The notes below the pieces were generated by a model, which was not told the DNA's origin, did not search any database, and saw only the letters and a program-made list of their open reading frames with translations. From an uncultured Sutterella sp. (lineage in GTDB: Bacteria; Pseudomonadota; Gammaproteobacteria; Burkholderiales; Burkholderiaceae_F): a DNA stretch of 16,305 nt. The stretch spans positions 1 to 16,305 of the forward strand of contig CAKQON010000036.1 in NCBI GenBank assembly GCA_934255515.1, given 5' to 3'. The translations under genes and the position numbers were made by a program. Positions 6,974 to 14,349 of the stretch are shown here, piece by piece (position 1 is the first letter of the stretch; each line of letters begins with the position of its first letter).

Positions 6974-7678
6974 ATGGATATCAACGACATTCTCGAGAAG
7001 CTGTCGCTGCCGCACGACTTCACGCGCAGAGGGTTTCTCAAGGCGGCATCGGCCGCAGCGGCAGTCGCCCTCATGACCGAAGCCAGGGCCAAGCCCGGCG
7101 TGCGCCCGTACGTCATTCTTGAGACCGCCAAGGGCCTCATCATTGCCGACCCGAATCTCTGCGTCGCCTGCCACCGGTGCGAACTTGCCTGCACGGAATT
7201 CAACGACGGCAAGGCCGACCCGAGGCTTGCCCGCATCAAGATGACGCGCAACGTCATGTTCGGACCGGCCGGAACCAATCACCTCCCGTCGCCCTTCGGC
7301 GTCTGGGGCAACGGCCTTGTCGTCCAGGACACCTGCCGCCAGTGCCCCCACCCGGTCCCCTGCGCCAATGCATGCCCGCAGGGCGCCATCCGCGTGGACG
7401 AGAAGACGGGCGCCCGCGTCGTCGTGAAGGAGCTCTGCATCGGCTGCCACCTCTGCGAAAAGGCCTGCCCGTGGGACATGATGAGCTTCGACGTTGAGGA
7501 GCAGAAAGCTTCGAAATGCTTCCTCTGCCACGGCGACCCGAAGTGCGTCAAGGCCTGCCCCGCGCTCGCCATCCGCTACATCCCCTGGATGGACCGCTCG
7601 CACGAGGAATCGCGCCGCGCGCCGCACGGCTACCTCCCGGCGGAGAACGCCGCCGAATGCAGCATCTGCCACCGCTAA
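6974..7678 (+). CDS. ydhY: YdhY-like Tat-exported ferredoxin with four [4Fe-4S] clusters
   Basis: Electron-transfer subunit of the NrfC/DmsB ferredoxin class, expected to wire the Mo/W enzyme to the respiratory chain in the periplasm. The N-terminus carries a twin-arginine signal, TRRGFLK at 17-23, then an Ala-rich stretch and a likely cleavage after ARA (39). Sixteen cluster cysteines follow in four groups: 63/66/69/73, 121/124/130/134, 155/158/161/165 and 182/185/191/195. The length (234) is close to E. coli YdhY (208), and order and context (next to ydhV) support the name. A strong AGGAGA five bases before the ATG fixes the start. First gene of the operon; 21 bases separate it from ydhV. 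Odd: the last residues are CSICHR, an extra CxxCH not seen in E. coli YdhY. Confidence 0.88.
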   Translation: MDINDILEKLSLPHDFTRRGFLKAASAAAAVALMTEARAKPGVRPYVILETAKGLIIADPNLCVACHRCELACTEFNDGKADPRLARIKMTRNVMFGPAGTNHLPSPFGVWGNGLVVQDTCRQCPHPVPCANACPQGAIRVDEKTGARVVVKELCIGCHLCEKACPWDMMSFDVEEQKASKCFLCHGDPKCVKACPALAIRYIPWMDRSHEESRRAPHGYLPAENAAECSICHR

Positions 7679-7699
7679 TCAGAAAGAAGTATTTCGAAA

Positions 7700-9811
7700 A
7701 TGACTGATACGAAAAAGAGATACGGCTACACAGGACAGGGCCTGCGCATCAACCTGACGACTGGAAAAGTCTCGGTCGAACCCACCTTCCCGCGCTTTGA
7801 CGGACTGATCGGCGGCACGGCCTTCGGCTACAAGGTCATGTGGGACGAAGTGCCCCCGGAAACGAGCTGCTACGACCCCGCCAACAAGCTCGTCATCGCC
7901 CCGGGTCCGCTTTCGGGCACAGGCGCCATCTGCTCGGGCCGCACCGCAATCACAACCCTCTGGCCCACCTCGTGGCCTCAGTCGCTCATTGCCTCCGCTC
8001 ACGTGGGCGGCGAACTCGCGCACAAGCTCAAGTACGCCGGCTGGGACTTCGTGATCATCGAAGGGGAATCCGCCAAACCGGTCTACATCTACATTGAAAA
8101 CGAGAAGGTTGAACTTCGCGACGCGTCGAAGATCTGGGGCCAGGGCACCTTCCGCTCCTACGCGATGCTCGCCCAGGAAACGAGCTGCGAAGCGAGCATC
8201 GGCACGATCGGGCCGGCCGGCGAAAACGGCGTTCCCATGTCGAACCTCATGGTCGACCGCAGCCACTCCGCGGGTTCGATCGGCAGCGTTCTCGGCAAGA
8301 AGAAGGTGAAGGCGATCGTCGTTCGCGGCAATCAGGCGATTCACATCCACGCGAAGCCCGACGAATGGGAAGCGCTCATCGACAGCCACCGCGCCATTCT
8401 GGGCGCTCACACGCAGACCGTGGTCTCGCGCGTTCCGTCGCCGCTCTTTGAGTATTCGAGCCCGTCCTCCCGCTGGTCCGGCCTTCCGGGACGCGTCTGG
8501 GGTGCGGCGAACCCGCCCGTCACAATTTCGGGCGACATCCGCGACGTGAACCACATCGCCTACCGCACCTGCTCGGCAGAGTTCTACTTAGGGCCCTCGC
8601 TCTGGAACTATCACGTGCGGACGACGGGCTGCTACGCCTGCCCGATCCGCTGCTATTCGATCATCCGAGACGAAGGCACGGCCGCCAAGTACCGCATCAA
8701 CGCCATCACGGAACAGACCTGCATGGCGCTCTACGGCCGCTGGTTCTTCCCGAGCCTCATCAGCGACCTCGACAAGCCCGTTTCCCGCGAGGCCTGCCTC
8801 GTCGGTTCGCAGACAATGGACGACCTCGGCCTCTGGTGCAACTACGGCCAGCTTCACCGCGACTTCGTGCACTTCCTCAAGATGGGCTACTGGAAGAAGG
8901 TTCTTCCGCCCGATGAATACAAGACCATCGCCTGGGAGAAGTTCGATAATCCCGATCCTTCGGTGCTCCAGGACATTCTTCCGCGCATTGCCTACCGCAG
9001 GGGCGAATTCGGCCGCTGGCTCGGCGAGACGACGCCGAAGCTTCTCGAACACTTCGGCTTCACGGAAGCCGAATGGCAGAAGGGCCAGCCCGACGTGACG
9101 CTTTACTGGGCGCACGGCCATCCGAAGCATCACTCGAACGAGGACGACGGCCAGATCGGCTGCGTTCTCAATTCCCTCTACAACCGCGATCCGATGAGCC
9201 ACGGCCACATCAACTTCACGCGCTGCGGCCTGCCGATTGAGGTGCAGAAGAGAATCGGCGAGAAGTTCTGGGGAAGCCCCGACTGCGTCGACGCGATCGG
9301 CGACTACAAGCCCACGAACATCTGGAAGATGAAGCGCCTCCAGTGGGTCGTGGCGAGAAAGGAGCTCCACGACATGCTCGGCATCTGCTCCTGGACGGCG
9401 CCCTGGGAAGTCTCGCCCTTGCGCGAAAAAGGCTACATCGGCGACATCGAAATGGAAAGCAAGGTCTTCCGCGCCGTCACGGGCATCAGCATGACCCAGG
9501 ACGAGCTCGACCATGCGGGCCTGCGCGCCTTCATCCTGCAGCGCGCTTACACGATGCTGCAGATGAAGACGAAAACGCCGAGAAAGGATCACGATCAGTA
9601 TCCCGACTGGATCTTCTACGACAAGAAGGGCAAAGCCCCCTTCACGAAGGGCACGATCCGGATGGAGAAGGCCGATATTGAAAAGAGCTTTGAACTCTTC
9701 TACGAACTCATGGAATTCAATGTCGAAACCGGTGCTCCGACCGAAAAGTGCCTGAAGGACTACCAGCTCGACTACGTCGTCCCGGTGCTCAGGCAGGCGG
9801 GCCTCATCTGA
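7700..9811 (+). CDS. ydhV: YdhV-like oxidoreductase, aldehyde:ferredoxin oxidoreductase (AOR) family, Mo/W-bis-MPT enzyme
   Basis: Catalytic subunit. AOR-family enzymes interconvert aldehydes and carboxylic acids using a tungsten or molybdenum bis-pterin and one [4Fe-4S] cluster; E. coli YdhV binds a bis-MPT molybdenum cofactor and its substrate is unknown. The 703 residues match YdhV (700). The N-domain starts GQGLRINLTTGKVSVE. Cluster ligands are C311, C314 and C318 (CYACPIRC) plus distal C563 in DMLGIC, which corresponds to the second AOR DxxGxC motif; the first is DLGLWC (375-380). Long blocks such as GLWCNYGQLHRDF and YNRDPMSHGHINF closely resemble E. coli YdhV. No signal peptide is visible, although all its likely partners are exported or in the membrane, so it may travel with the Tat-targeted YdhY-like protein (inference). 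Confidence 0.93.
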   Translation: MTDTKKRYGYTGQGLRINLTTGKVSVEPTFPRFDGLIGGTAFGYKVMWDEVPPETSCYDPANKLVIAPGPLSGTGAICSGRTAITTLWPTSWPQSLIASAHVGGELAHKLKYAGWDFVIIEGESAKPVYIYIENEKVELRDASKIWGQGTFRSYAMLAQETSCEASIGTIGPAGENGVPMSNLMVDRSHSAGSIGSVLGKKKVKAIVVRGNQAIHIHAKPDEWEALIDSHRAILGAHTQTVVSRVPSPLFEYSSPSSRWSGLPGRVWGAANPPVTISGDIRDVNHIAYRTCSAEFYLGPSLWNYHVRTTGCYACPIRCYSIIRDEGTAAKYRINAITEQTCMALYGRWFFPSLISDLDKPVSREACLVGSQTMDDLGLWCNYGQLHRDFVHFLKMGYWKKVLPPDEYKTIAWEKFDNPDPSVLQDILPRIAYRRGEFGRWLGETTPKLLEHFGFTEAEWQKGQPDVTLYWAHGHPKHHSNEDDGQIGCVLNSLYNRDPMSHGHINFTRCGLPIEVQKRIGEKFWGSPDCVDAIGDYKPTNIWKMKRLQWVVARKELHDMLGICSWTAPWEVSPLREKGYIGDIEMESKVFRAVTGISMTQDELDHAGLRAFILQRAYTMLQMKTKTPRKDHDQYPDWIFYDKKGKAPFTKGTIRMEKADIEKSFELFYELMEFNVETGAPTEKCLKDYQLDYVVPVLRQAGLI

Positions 9812-9826
9812 CGTCTGAGGGAAGTG

Positions 9827-10717
9827 ATGCAAATGGAAGACCAGGAGAAAGTGACGGATCCACGTGCCGAAGCGAAGCGCCTTTCGCGCCTCAAGGCCGA
9901 CGAGCTCATCCTGATTGATCTCGTGACGGAAAAGAGCCGCAAGGTGGAGCTGATGCCCCGCGACGAGCTATGCGAAGCCTTTAAGGCAAAGGCGGCGCTC
10001 GCCCCTGAACCGGAGGTTGACGAGCTCCTCGCCGATGCCGAAAAGCAGATGGACCGGACCTACAACCGTGCTCCGGGAACCGTCTCCTTCGTGCCGCCCA
10101 GGACGCGCTCGAAGGAAGAGCGCGAGAAGAACCGCGAGCTCGTACCCACGCTGCGCGACCAGCGCGAGGCTTTCACGCGCCGCGAGCTCCTTCGAAGTCT
10201 CATTGCCGGGGACCTTCATCACGCTGAGGCGGTTGCCGCCGAGGCTGAAAAGGAAGCCGCGCGGCAGGCGCCCGCAGAGCCCCGCGACATCACGGACGAG
10301 TATTTCAATGAAGTGCTCGACGCCGTTCTTGCCGATGACTGCGGCGTCGCGAAGCTCATCGCCTGGGACGAGAAGGAGTACTACCACTATCGTCCGCTTC
10401 TCTCCGTTTCCTACGCCCGCATCCTTTCGGCCAAGAACAACCCCGTCGAACAGCTCTGCGACCGGGTGCGCGAATGCTCGCGCATCTATCCGCGCCCGGT
10501 TCTTCTCGGAGCCTTTCAGGACGAGCCCTTCAACTTCACGCCTGAAGCGCTCCAGGAAATCCTCCAGAAGCTCCCCGAAGATCCGAAGACTAACGACATC
10601 AAGTTCACTCAATCCTCGCTCGGGACCGTGTACCTCTATTCGAACCGGTACCTCGACGACGATTACGCGGATTTTCTGGTGGAACACATCGATGTCGACC
10701 TCGTAATGAGTCCCTGA
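9827..10717 (+). CDS. ydhW: YdhW-position protein with two internal repeats, unknown function
   Basis: A 296-residue cytoplasmic-looking protein (no signal peptide, no membrane segment) in the place occupied by ydhW (about 215 residues) in E. coli. Residues about 154-200 and 236-285 look like two copies of one unit: (I/F)T...E(V/I)L, then (V/I)K(L/F), YxY and YAxxL. Between the N-terminal part and the repeats lies a highly charged, Glu/Ala-rich helical stretch. Six cysteines are scattered without CxxC motifs, so no cluster or heme is expected. The start is ATG 9827, with GAGG six bases upstream; a GTG one codon earlier and an ATG at 9833 are alternatives. Co-transcribed between the catalytic subunit and the cytochrome. 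A role as assembly or proofreading chaperone for the cofactor enzyme is a guess from position and cytoplasmic location. Confidence 0.75.
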   Translation: MQMEDQEKVTDPRAEAKRLSRLKADELILIDLVTEKSRKVELMPRDELCEAFKAKAALAPEPEVDELLADAEKQMDRTYNRAPGTVSFVPPRTRSKEEREKNRELVPTLRDQREAFTRRELLRSLIAGDLHHAEAVAAEAEKEAARQAPAEPRDITDEYFNEVLDAVLADDCGVAKLIAWDEKEYYHYRPLLSVSYARILSAKNNPVEQLCDRVRECSRIYPRPVLLGAFQDEPFNFTPEALQEILQKLPEDPKTNDIKFTQSSLGTVYLYSNRYLDDDYADFLVEHIDVDLVMSP

Positions 10718-10725
10718 GGGGACTC
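10708..10725 (+). other. Hairpin enclosing the ydhW stop codon
   Basis: GAGTCCC (10708-10714) and GGGACTC (10719-10725) form a perfect seven-pair GC-rich stem whose four-base loop TGAG contains the stop codon TGA. No U-run follows, so it is not a terminator. It probably shapes mRNA stability or translation coupling between this gene and the cytochrome gene 46 bases downstream. Confidence 0.5.
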
Positions 10726-10770
10726 CGGGCCTGTCTGAAAGAAGTTCCGAATACGCAAAGGATTTTGAAA

Positions 10771-11850
10771 ATGACCAAGAACTCAAATCACCTCGCCGCG
10801 GGAAGAGGCTTCATGCTGATGCTCCTCGCCGGCGCCGTCGGCTCGGCCCTTGCAGCCGAAGCCCCGGCGGATCCCTACCCGCCCGTCAAGTTCGACCTTC
10901 CCGCTCACGAAGCGTTCGTGAAGGACCTCAACCTCGATCCCGCCCGTCATCAGGGCCCGCAGATTGTTGAGGAGCAGAAGAAGGCACTCACGCAAATCTT
11001 CAACGAAAAGACCGAGCAGAATTCGCTCTCGAAGCACTACGAAAAGGGCCACACCTGCACTACCTGCCATGATCAGCAGAGAATCGGCCGCCCCGACTGG
11101 ATGACTTCCGTCACTGCACCCGAGATGAAGCAGAAGTGCGGCGACTGCCACGACGTGCAGAAGAAGGTCTTCTCGAAGACCGACACGCATAAGAAGATTG
11201 ACTGCGTCGCCTGCCACATGCCCAACATGCCGAGCCCGGAGGAATTCCAGGGTCCTGACGGCGTGAAGGAGTTCTACAACGCCGTGCGCCGCTCGCACCT
11301 CTACAAGATCAATGTCGATCCGAGCGCTCAGACCTACGTGAGAAATCTCGACGCGAAGGAAGGCGAACGCCTCTGGACCTATGCGCTCGACAAAAAGGGA
11401 CATGCGTATGTCGACATTGTCTGGTCCTGCGGCCGCGCCACGCCGGGCGACTACACGCTCTCGGGCGACGCTCAGGGGTGCCACAGCCCTGCGACGAGCA
11501 CGCTTGACGAGGGACTGCGCTATGCCGACCAGTCGGCGATCTATGCGGAAATCCTCAAGTGGCAGACCCCTGTCAAGGAAGGATTCGAAAAGATCGGCGC
11601 AGGGCTCGAGCGCTTGAAGCAGCTCCTTGAAGTGACGGCTCTGAAGCCTGCCGACCAGACCGAAGTCCGCCTCATGCTCGACAAGGCCGAGGAAATCTAC
11701 GACCAGGTGAAGGAAGACGGCTCCTGGGGCGCGCATGCGCCGCGCTACCTGAAGGACCGCGTCCTCACAGGCGTGGGCTACATCGAAAAGGCTCAGGCCA
11801 TCATCGACAAGGGTGGCTACCAGTCCGCCTCTGAGAAGAAGAACCGCTGA
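10771..11850 (+). CDS. Secreted multiheme cytochrome c (three CxxCH motifs plus a CX16CH)
   Basis: A periplasmic electron-transfer protein of 359 residues. The ATG at 10771 (AAAGGA eight bases upstream) gives a Sec signal peptide ending at about ALAA (residue 29). Heme motifs are CTTCH at 96-100, CGDCH at 123-127 and CVACH at 145-149. A fourth pair, C220 and C237-H238, is spaced CX16CH and could be a non-canonical heme site. Several histidines (for example H46, H60, H89, H140, H176, H322) could be distal ligands. The C-terminal half is alpha-helical and ends GAHAPRYLKDRVLTGVGYIEKA, reminiscent of the C-terminal helices of NrfA-class multiheme proteins. E. coli ydhYVWXUT has no such gene: it is inserted between the W and X positions and probably shuttles electrons between the Fe-S proteins and NrfD. 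I do not recognise a named family. Confidence 0.85.
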   Translation: MTKNSNHLAAGRGFMLMLLAGAVGSALAAEAPADPYPPVKFDLPAHEAFVKDLNLDPARHQGPQIVEEQKKALTQIFNEKTEQNSLSKHYEKGHTCTTCHDQQRIGRPDWMTSVTAPEMKQKCGDCHDVQKKVFSKTDTHKKIDCVACHMPNMPSPEEFQGPDGVKEFYNAVRRSHLYKINVDPSAQTYVRNLDAKEGERLWTYALDKKGHAYVDIVWSCGRATPGDYTLSGDAQGCHSPATSTLDEGLRYADQSAIYAEILKWQTPVKEGFEKIGAGLERLKQLLEVTALKPADQTEVRLMLDKAEEIYDQVKEDGSWGAHAPRYLKDRVLTGVGYIEKAQAIIDKGGYQSASEKKNR

Positions 11851-11893
11851 CACCTTCGGCGCCTCTCTCGACCCTGAAACCCCAAAACTCTCT

Positions 11894-11961
11894 GATCCGC
11901 TCCTGCGCTTCCCCGGACCGATTTCCCTATTAGGAATCGGCTGGAGAGCGCGGTACGGATC
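11894..11961 (+). other. Long imperfect stem-loop between the cytochrome gene and the ydhX-like gene
   Basis: Three nested arms can pair: GATCCG (11894-11899) with CGGATC (11956-11961), GCGCT (11905-11909) with AGCGC (11947-11951), and CCGATTTCC (11918-11926) with GGAATCGG (11933-11940). Internal loops of four to five bases separate the outer two stems. The structure ends three bases before the AGGAGA ribosome binding site of the next gene. The gap of 127 bases is by far the longest in the operon. It could be a processing or stability element, or control translation of the downstream pair. Confidence 0.5.
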
Positions 11962-11977
11962 AGCAGGAGAAAAAGCT

Positions 11978-12637
<660 letters not shown>

Positions 12638-12639
12638 CC

Positions 12640-13617
12640 ATGGACGGCGTACTTGATTTTTCAATCGGCCTCACGGAAGGCGTTGCCTGGCCCTGGCCGA
12701 TTGCGGTCTACCTTTTCCTTGCCGGCATCTCGGGCGGCGCTCTCGGCGTCATTCTTTCGATGACAAAGCTGCGGGGAACCTCGCGCGAAGATTCGCCGCT
12801 GCTCAAGTCGGCGGCGCTCATCGCTCTCGCGACGATTCTCCTCGGCATGGTCTGCCTCGTCCTCGACCTCACCGACCCGCTCTTCTTCTGGAGAATTCTC
12901 GTCTTCTACAACCCGACCTCCGTGATGAGCGTGGGCGTGATGATGCTCCTCTGCTACATCCCGCTCACGGCGGTGCTCACCGTCATCGTCCTCAGGAAAG
13001 AATTCAATCGGGTGCTCAGCTTCCTCCATATGCCGAAGCTCGGCGCCTTTGTTGAAAAGCTCGGCGAAATTTTCAACCGTGCAAGAACACCTATCACCTG
13101 GATCGTGCTCTTTCTTGCCTTCGGCATCTGCGCCTATACCGGGTTCCTGATTTCGGCGCTCATCCGCTATCCCCTCATCAACACGGCTGTCCTCCCGGCG
13201 CTCTTCGTCGCCTCAGGCGTTTCCGCGGGCACTGCTGCCGCCAAGCTCGTTGCCGTTGCCTTCTTCGGCGAAAAGATGAGTTCGGAAAACGTACACCTTC
13301 TGCACAAGGCTGAGTATCCAATGATGGCGATTGAAGCGAGTTGCATCTTCATGATCGGCATGGCGATGATTTTTGGCTTTGCGGGTGCTCAGGCCGCTGC
13401 CGCAGCGTTCATCTCGGGCGTCTGGGCGGTTGTCTTCTGGGCGGGCGCCGTCGGCGTCGGCTTCGGGATTCCGCTCGTTCTCGGAATCGCCGTGAAGGGA
13501 CACTCCCCGGTCGTCTTCTGGACTACGGGCTTCTGCGCCGTGGCCGGCATGATGTGCCTGCGCCTCTTCATCCTTTACGCCGGGCAGTTGAATTCCCTCA
13601 TGCTCACAACAATCTAA
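12640..13617 (+). CDS. NrfD/PsrC-type quinone-interacting membrane protein
   Basis: Integral inner-membrane subunit of 325 residues with about eight hydrophobic helices (about 18-41, 56-76, 96-118, 152-174, 182-208, 226-249, 255-283, 290-313). Family hallmarks include WPIAVYLFLAGISGGA near the start and the charged or polar residues in early helices associated with quinone binding. NrfD/PsrC proteins exchange electrons between the quinone pool and a periplasmic ferredoxin subunit; here that partner is the lipoprotein encoded immediately upstream (two-base gap). It replaces the cytochrome-b-like YdhU of the E. coli operon. Last gene of the operon, followed by the terminator at 13674. Direction of electron flow cannot be read from sequence. 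Confidence 0.9.
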   Translation: MDGVLDFSIGLTEGVAWPWPIAVYLFLAGISGGALGVILSMTKLRGTSREDSPLLKSAALIALATILLGMVCLVLDLTDPLFFWRILVFYNPTSVMSVGVMMLLCYIPLTAVLTVIVLRKEFNRVLSFLHMPKLGAFVEKLGEIFNRARTPITWIVLFLAFGICAYTGFLISALIRYPLINTAVLPALFVASGVSAGTAAAKLVAVAFFGEKMSSENVHLLHKAEYPMMAIEASCIFMIGMAMIFGFAGAQAAAAAFISGVWAVVFWAGAVGVGFGIPLVLGIAVKGHSPVVFWTTGFCAVAGMMCLRLFILYAGQLNSLMLTTI

Positions 13618-13639
13618 AGGTCTCTTCTCATGTCCGAAG

Positions 13640-13666
13640 GCATTCCGACAACCAGGACCGGAATGC
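13640..13666 (+). other. Hairpin between the NrfD-type gene and the terminator
   Basis: GCATTCCG (13640-13647) and CGGAATGC (13659-13666) form a perfect eight-pair stem with an 11-base loop, 22 bases past the stop codon of the NrfD-type gene. There is no T-run of its own. Together with the hairpin at 13674 it makes a tandem 3' structure, likely protecting the transcript end. Confidence 0.45.
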
Positions 13667-13673
13667 GCCTTGA

Positions 13674-13713
13674 AGAGGAACAGGCGCTGAGCAGCACCTG
13701 TTCCTCTCTTTTT
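13674..13713 (+). terminator. Strong intrinsic terminator of the ydhY-like operon
   Basis: AGAGGAACAGG (13674-13684) and CCTGTTCCTCT (13697-13707) form a perfect 11-pair stem; inside it GCTG/CAGC can extend the stem after one mismatch. It is followed by CTTTTT. On the minus strand the flank is not U-rich, so it is best as a terminator for the plus-strand operon. It lies between the convergent operon and response-regulator genes. Confidence 0.8.
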
Positions 13714-13719
13714 ATGTCT

Positions 13720-14334
13720 TCAGCTCCCGAGCGCGCCGGCAGCAATGAGTTTTTCCGTCAATTCCTTAGCACTGTGGGTGCCGAGCTTGCGCATTGCGCC
13801 GGCGCGATGAAATTCCACCGTCCGGACGGCGAGCTCCAGGCGTTCTGCAATCTGTCGGTTGGTGAGCTTCTGCCCGGCGAGAAGCGCAACCTCGCGCTCG
13901 CGATCGGAGAGTGCCGCGAAGGCTTCCCGCGCCTCCCGGGCATCTGTCGTTTGAACCTCTGCAGAGCCTTTCCGGGAAAGGGCCTTGTCGACCGCCGTGA
14001 GAAGCTTCTCGGCCCGAACGGGCTTGGTGAGAAAGGTGACGGCGCCGCTGTCGATCGCATCGACCGCCATTTCGATGTCGCCGTGAGCGGAAAGAAAAAT
14101 GACGGGAAGATCAACCTCGCGCTCCTTCAAAACGCGCTGCAGCACGAGGCCGCTCATCTTTCCCATCCGTACGTCGAGAACAGCGCAGCCGGGATCGCTC
14201 AGAAAATCTCCTGCGAGGAAATCCTCAGCACTAAAGAAATGCCTCACGCTGTAGCCCTCGCTTTCAAGAACAAACTGCAGCGCGTCGTGCATGTGGGGAT
14301 CGTCGTCCACGATTCTGATGACGGGGTCGGTCAC
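13720..14334 (-). CDS. TtrR-like FixJ/NarL-type response regulator
   Basis: A 204-residue transcription factor. The receiver domain (1-120) has the acidic pocket D10-D12, phosphoacceptor D54 (AVLDVRMG) and the conserved K104 (LTKPV). A LuxR-type helix-turn-helix follows (about 143-188): LSDREREVALLA, LTNRQIAERL, AVRTVEFHR. The start is GTG at 14334, with GGAGGA five bases upstream. It begins 15 bases after the stop of the kinase gene, so kinase and regulator are one unit. Being next to the operon end and convergent with it, it is the natural candidate to control the promoter near 6600, where two TACC palindromes lie (inference). The TtrR label describes the class, not tetrathionate specificity: no tetrathionate reductase is encoded here. 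Confidence 0.9.
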   Translation of the reverse strand: MTDPVIRIVDDDPHMHDALQFVLESEGYSVRHFFSAEDFLAGDFLSDPGCAVLDVRMGKMSGLVLQRVLKEREVDLPVIFLSAHGDIEMAVDAIDSGAVTFLTKPVRAEKLLTAVDKALSRKGSAEVQTTDAREAREAFAALSDREREVALLAGQKLTNRQIAERLELAVRTVEFHRAGAMRKLGTHSAKELTEKLIAAGALGS

Positions 14335-14349
14335 ACTTCTCCTCCTTTC

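Noticed and set aside
6642..7076. A 144-codon plus-strand frame in the operon leader
   Set aside because: No ribosome binding site, Arg/Pro-rich composition typical of non-coding GC-rich DNA, and it overruns the well-supported start of the ydhY-like gene in another frame.
7155..7540. CxxCH motifs inside the YdhY-like ferredoxin (CVACH, CIGCH, CFLCH) as heme c sites
   Set aside because: Each is part of a regular four-cysteine [4Fe-4S] ligand set, and the protein has a Tat signal, so covalent heme attachment is unlikely.
8588..9832. A 414-codon minus-strand frame inside the ydhV-like gene
   Set aside because: Antisense shadow of a highly conserved enzyme; the translation is low in recognisable structure.
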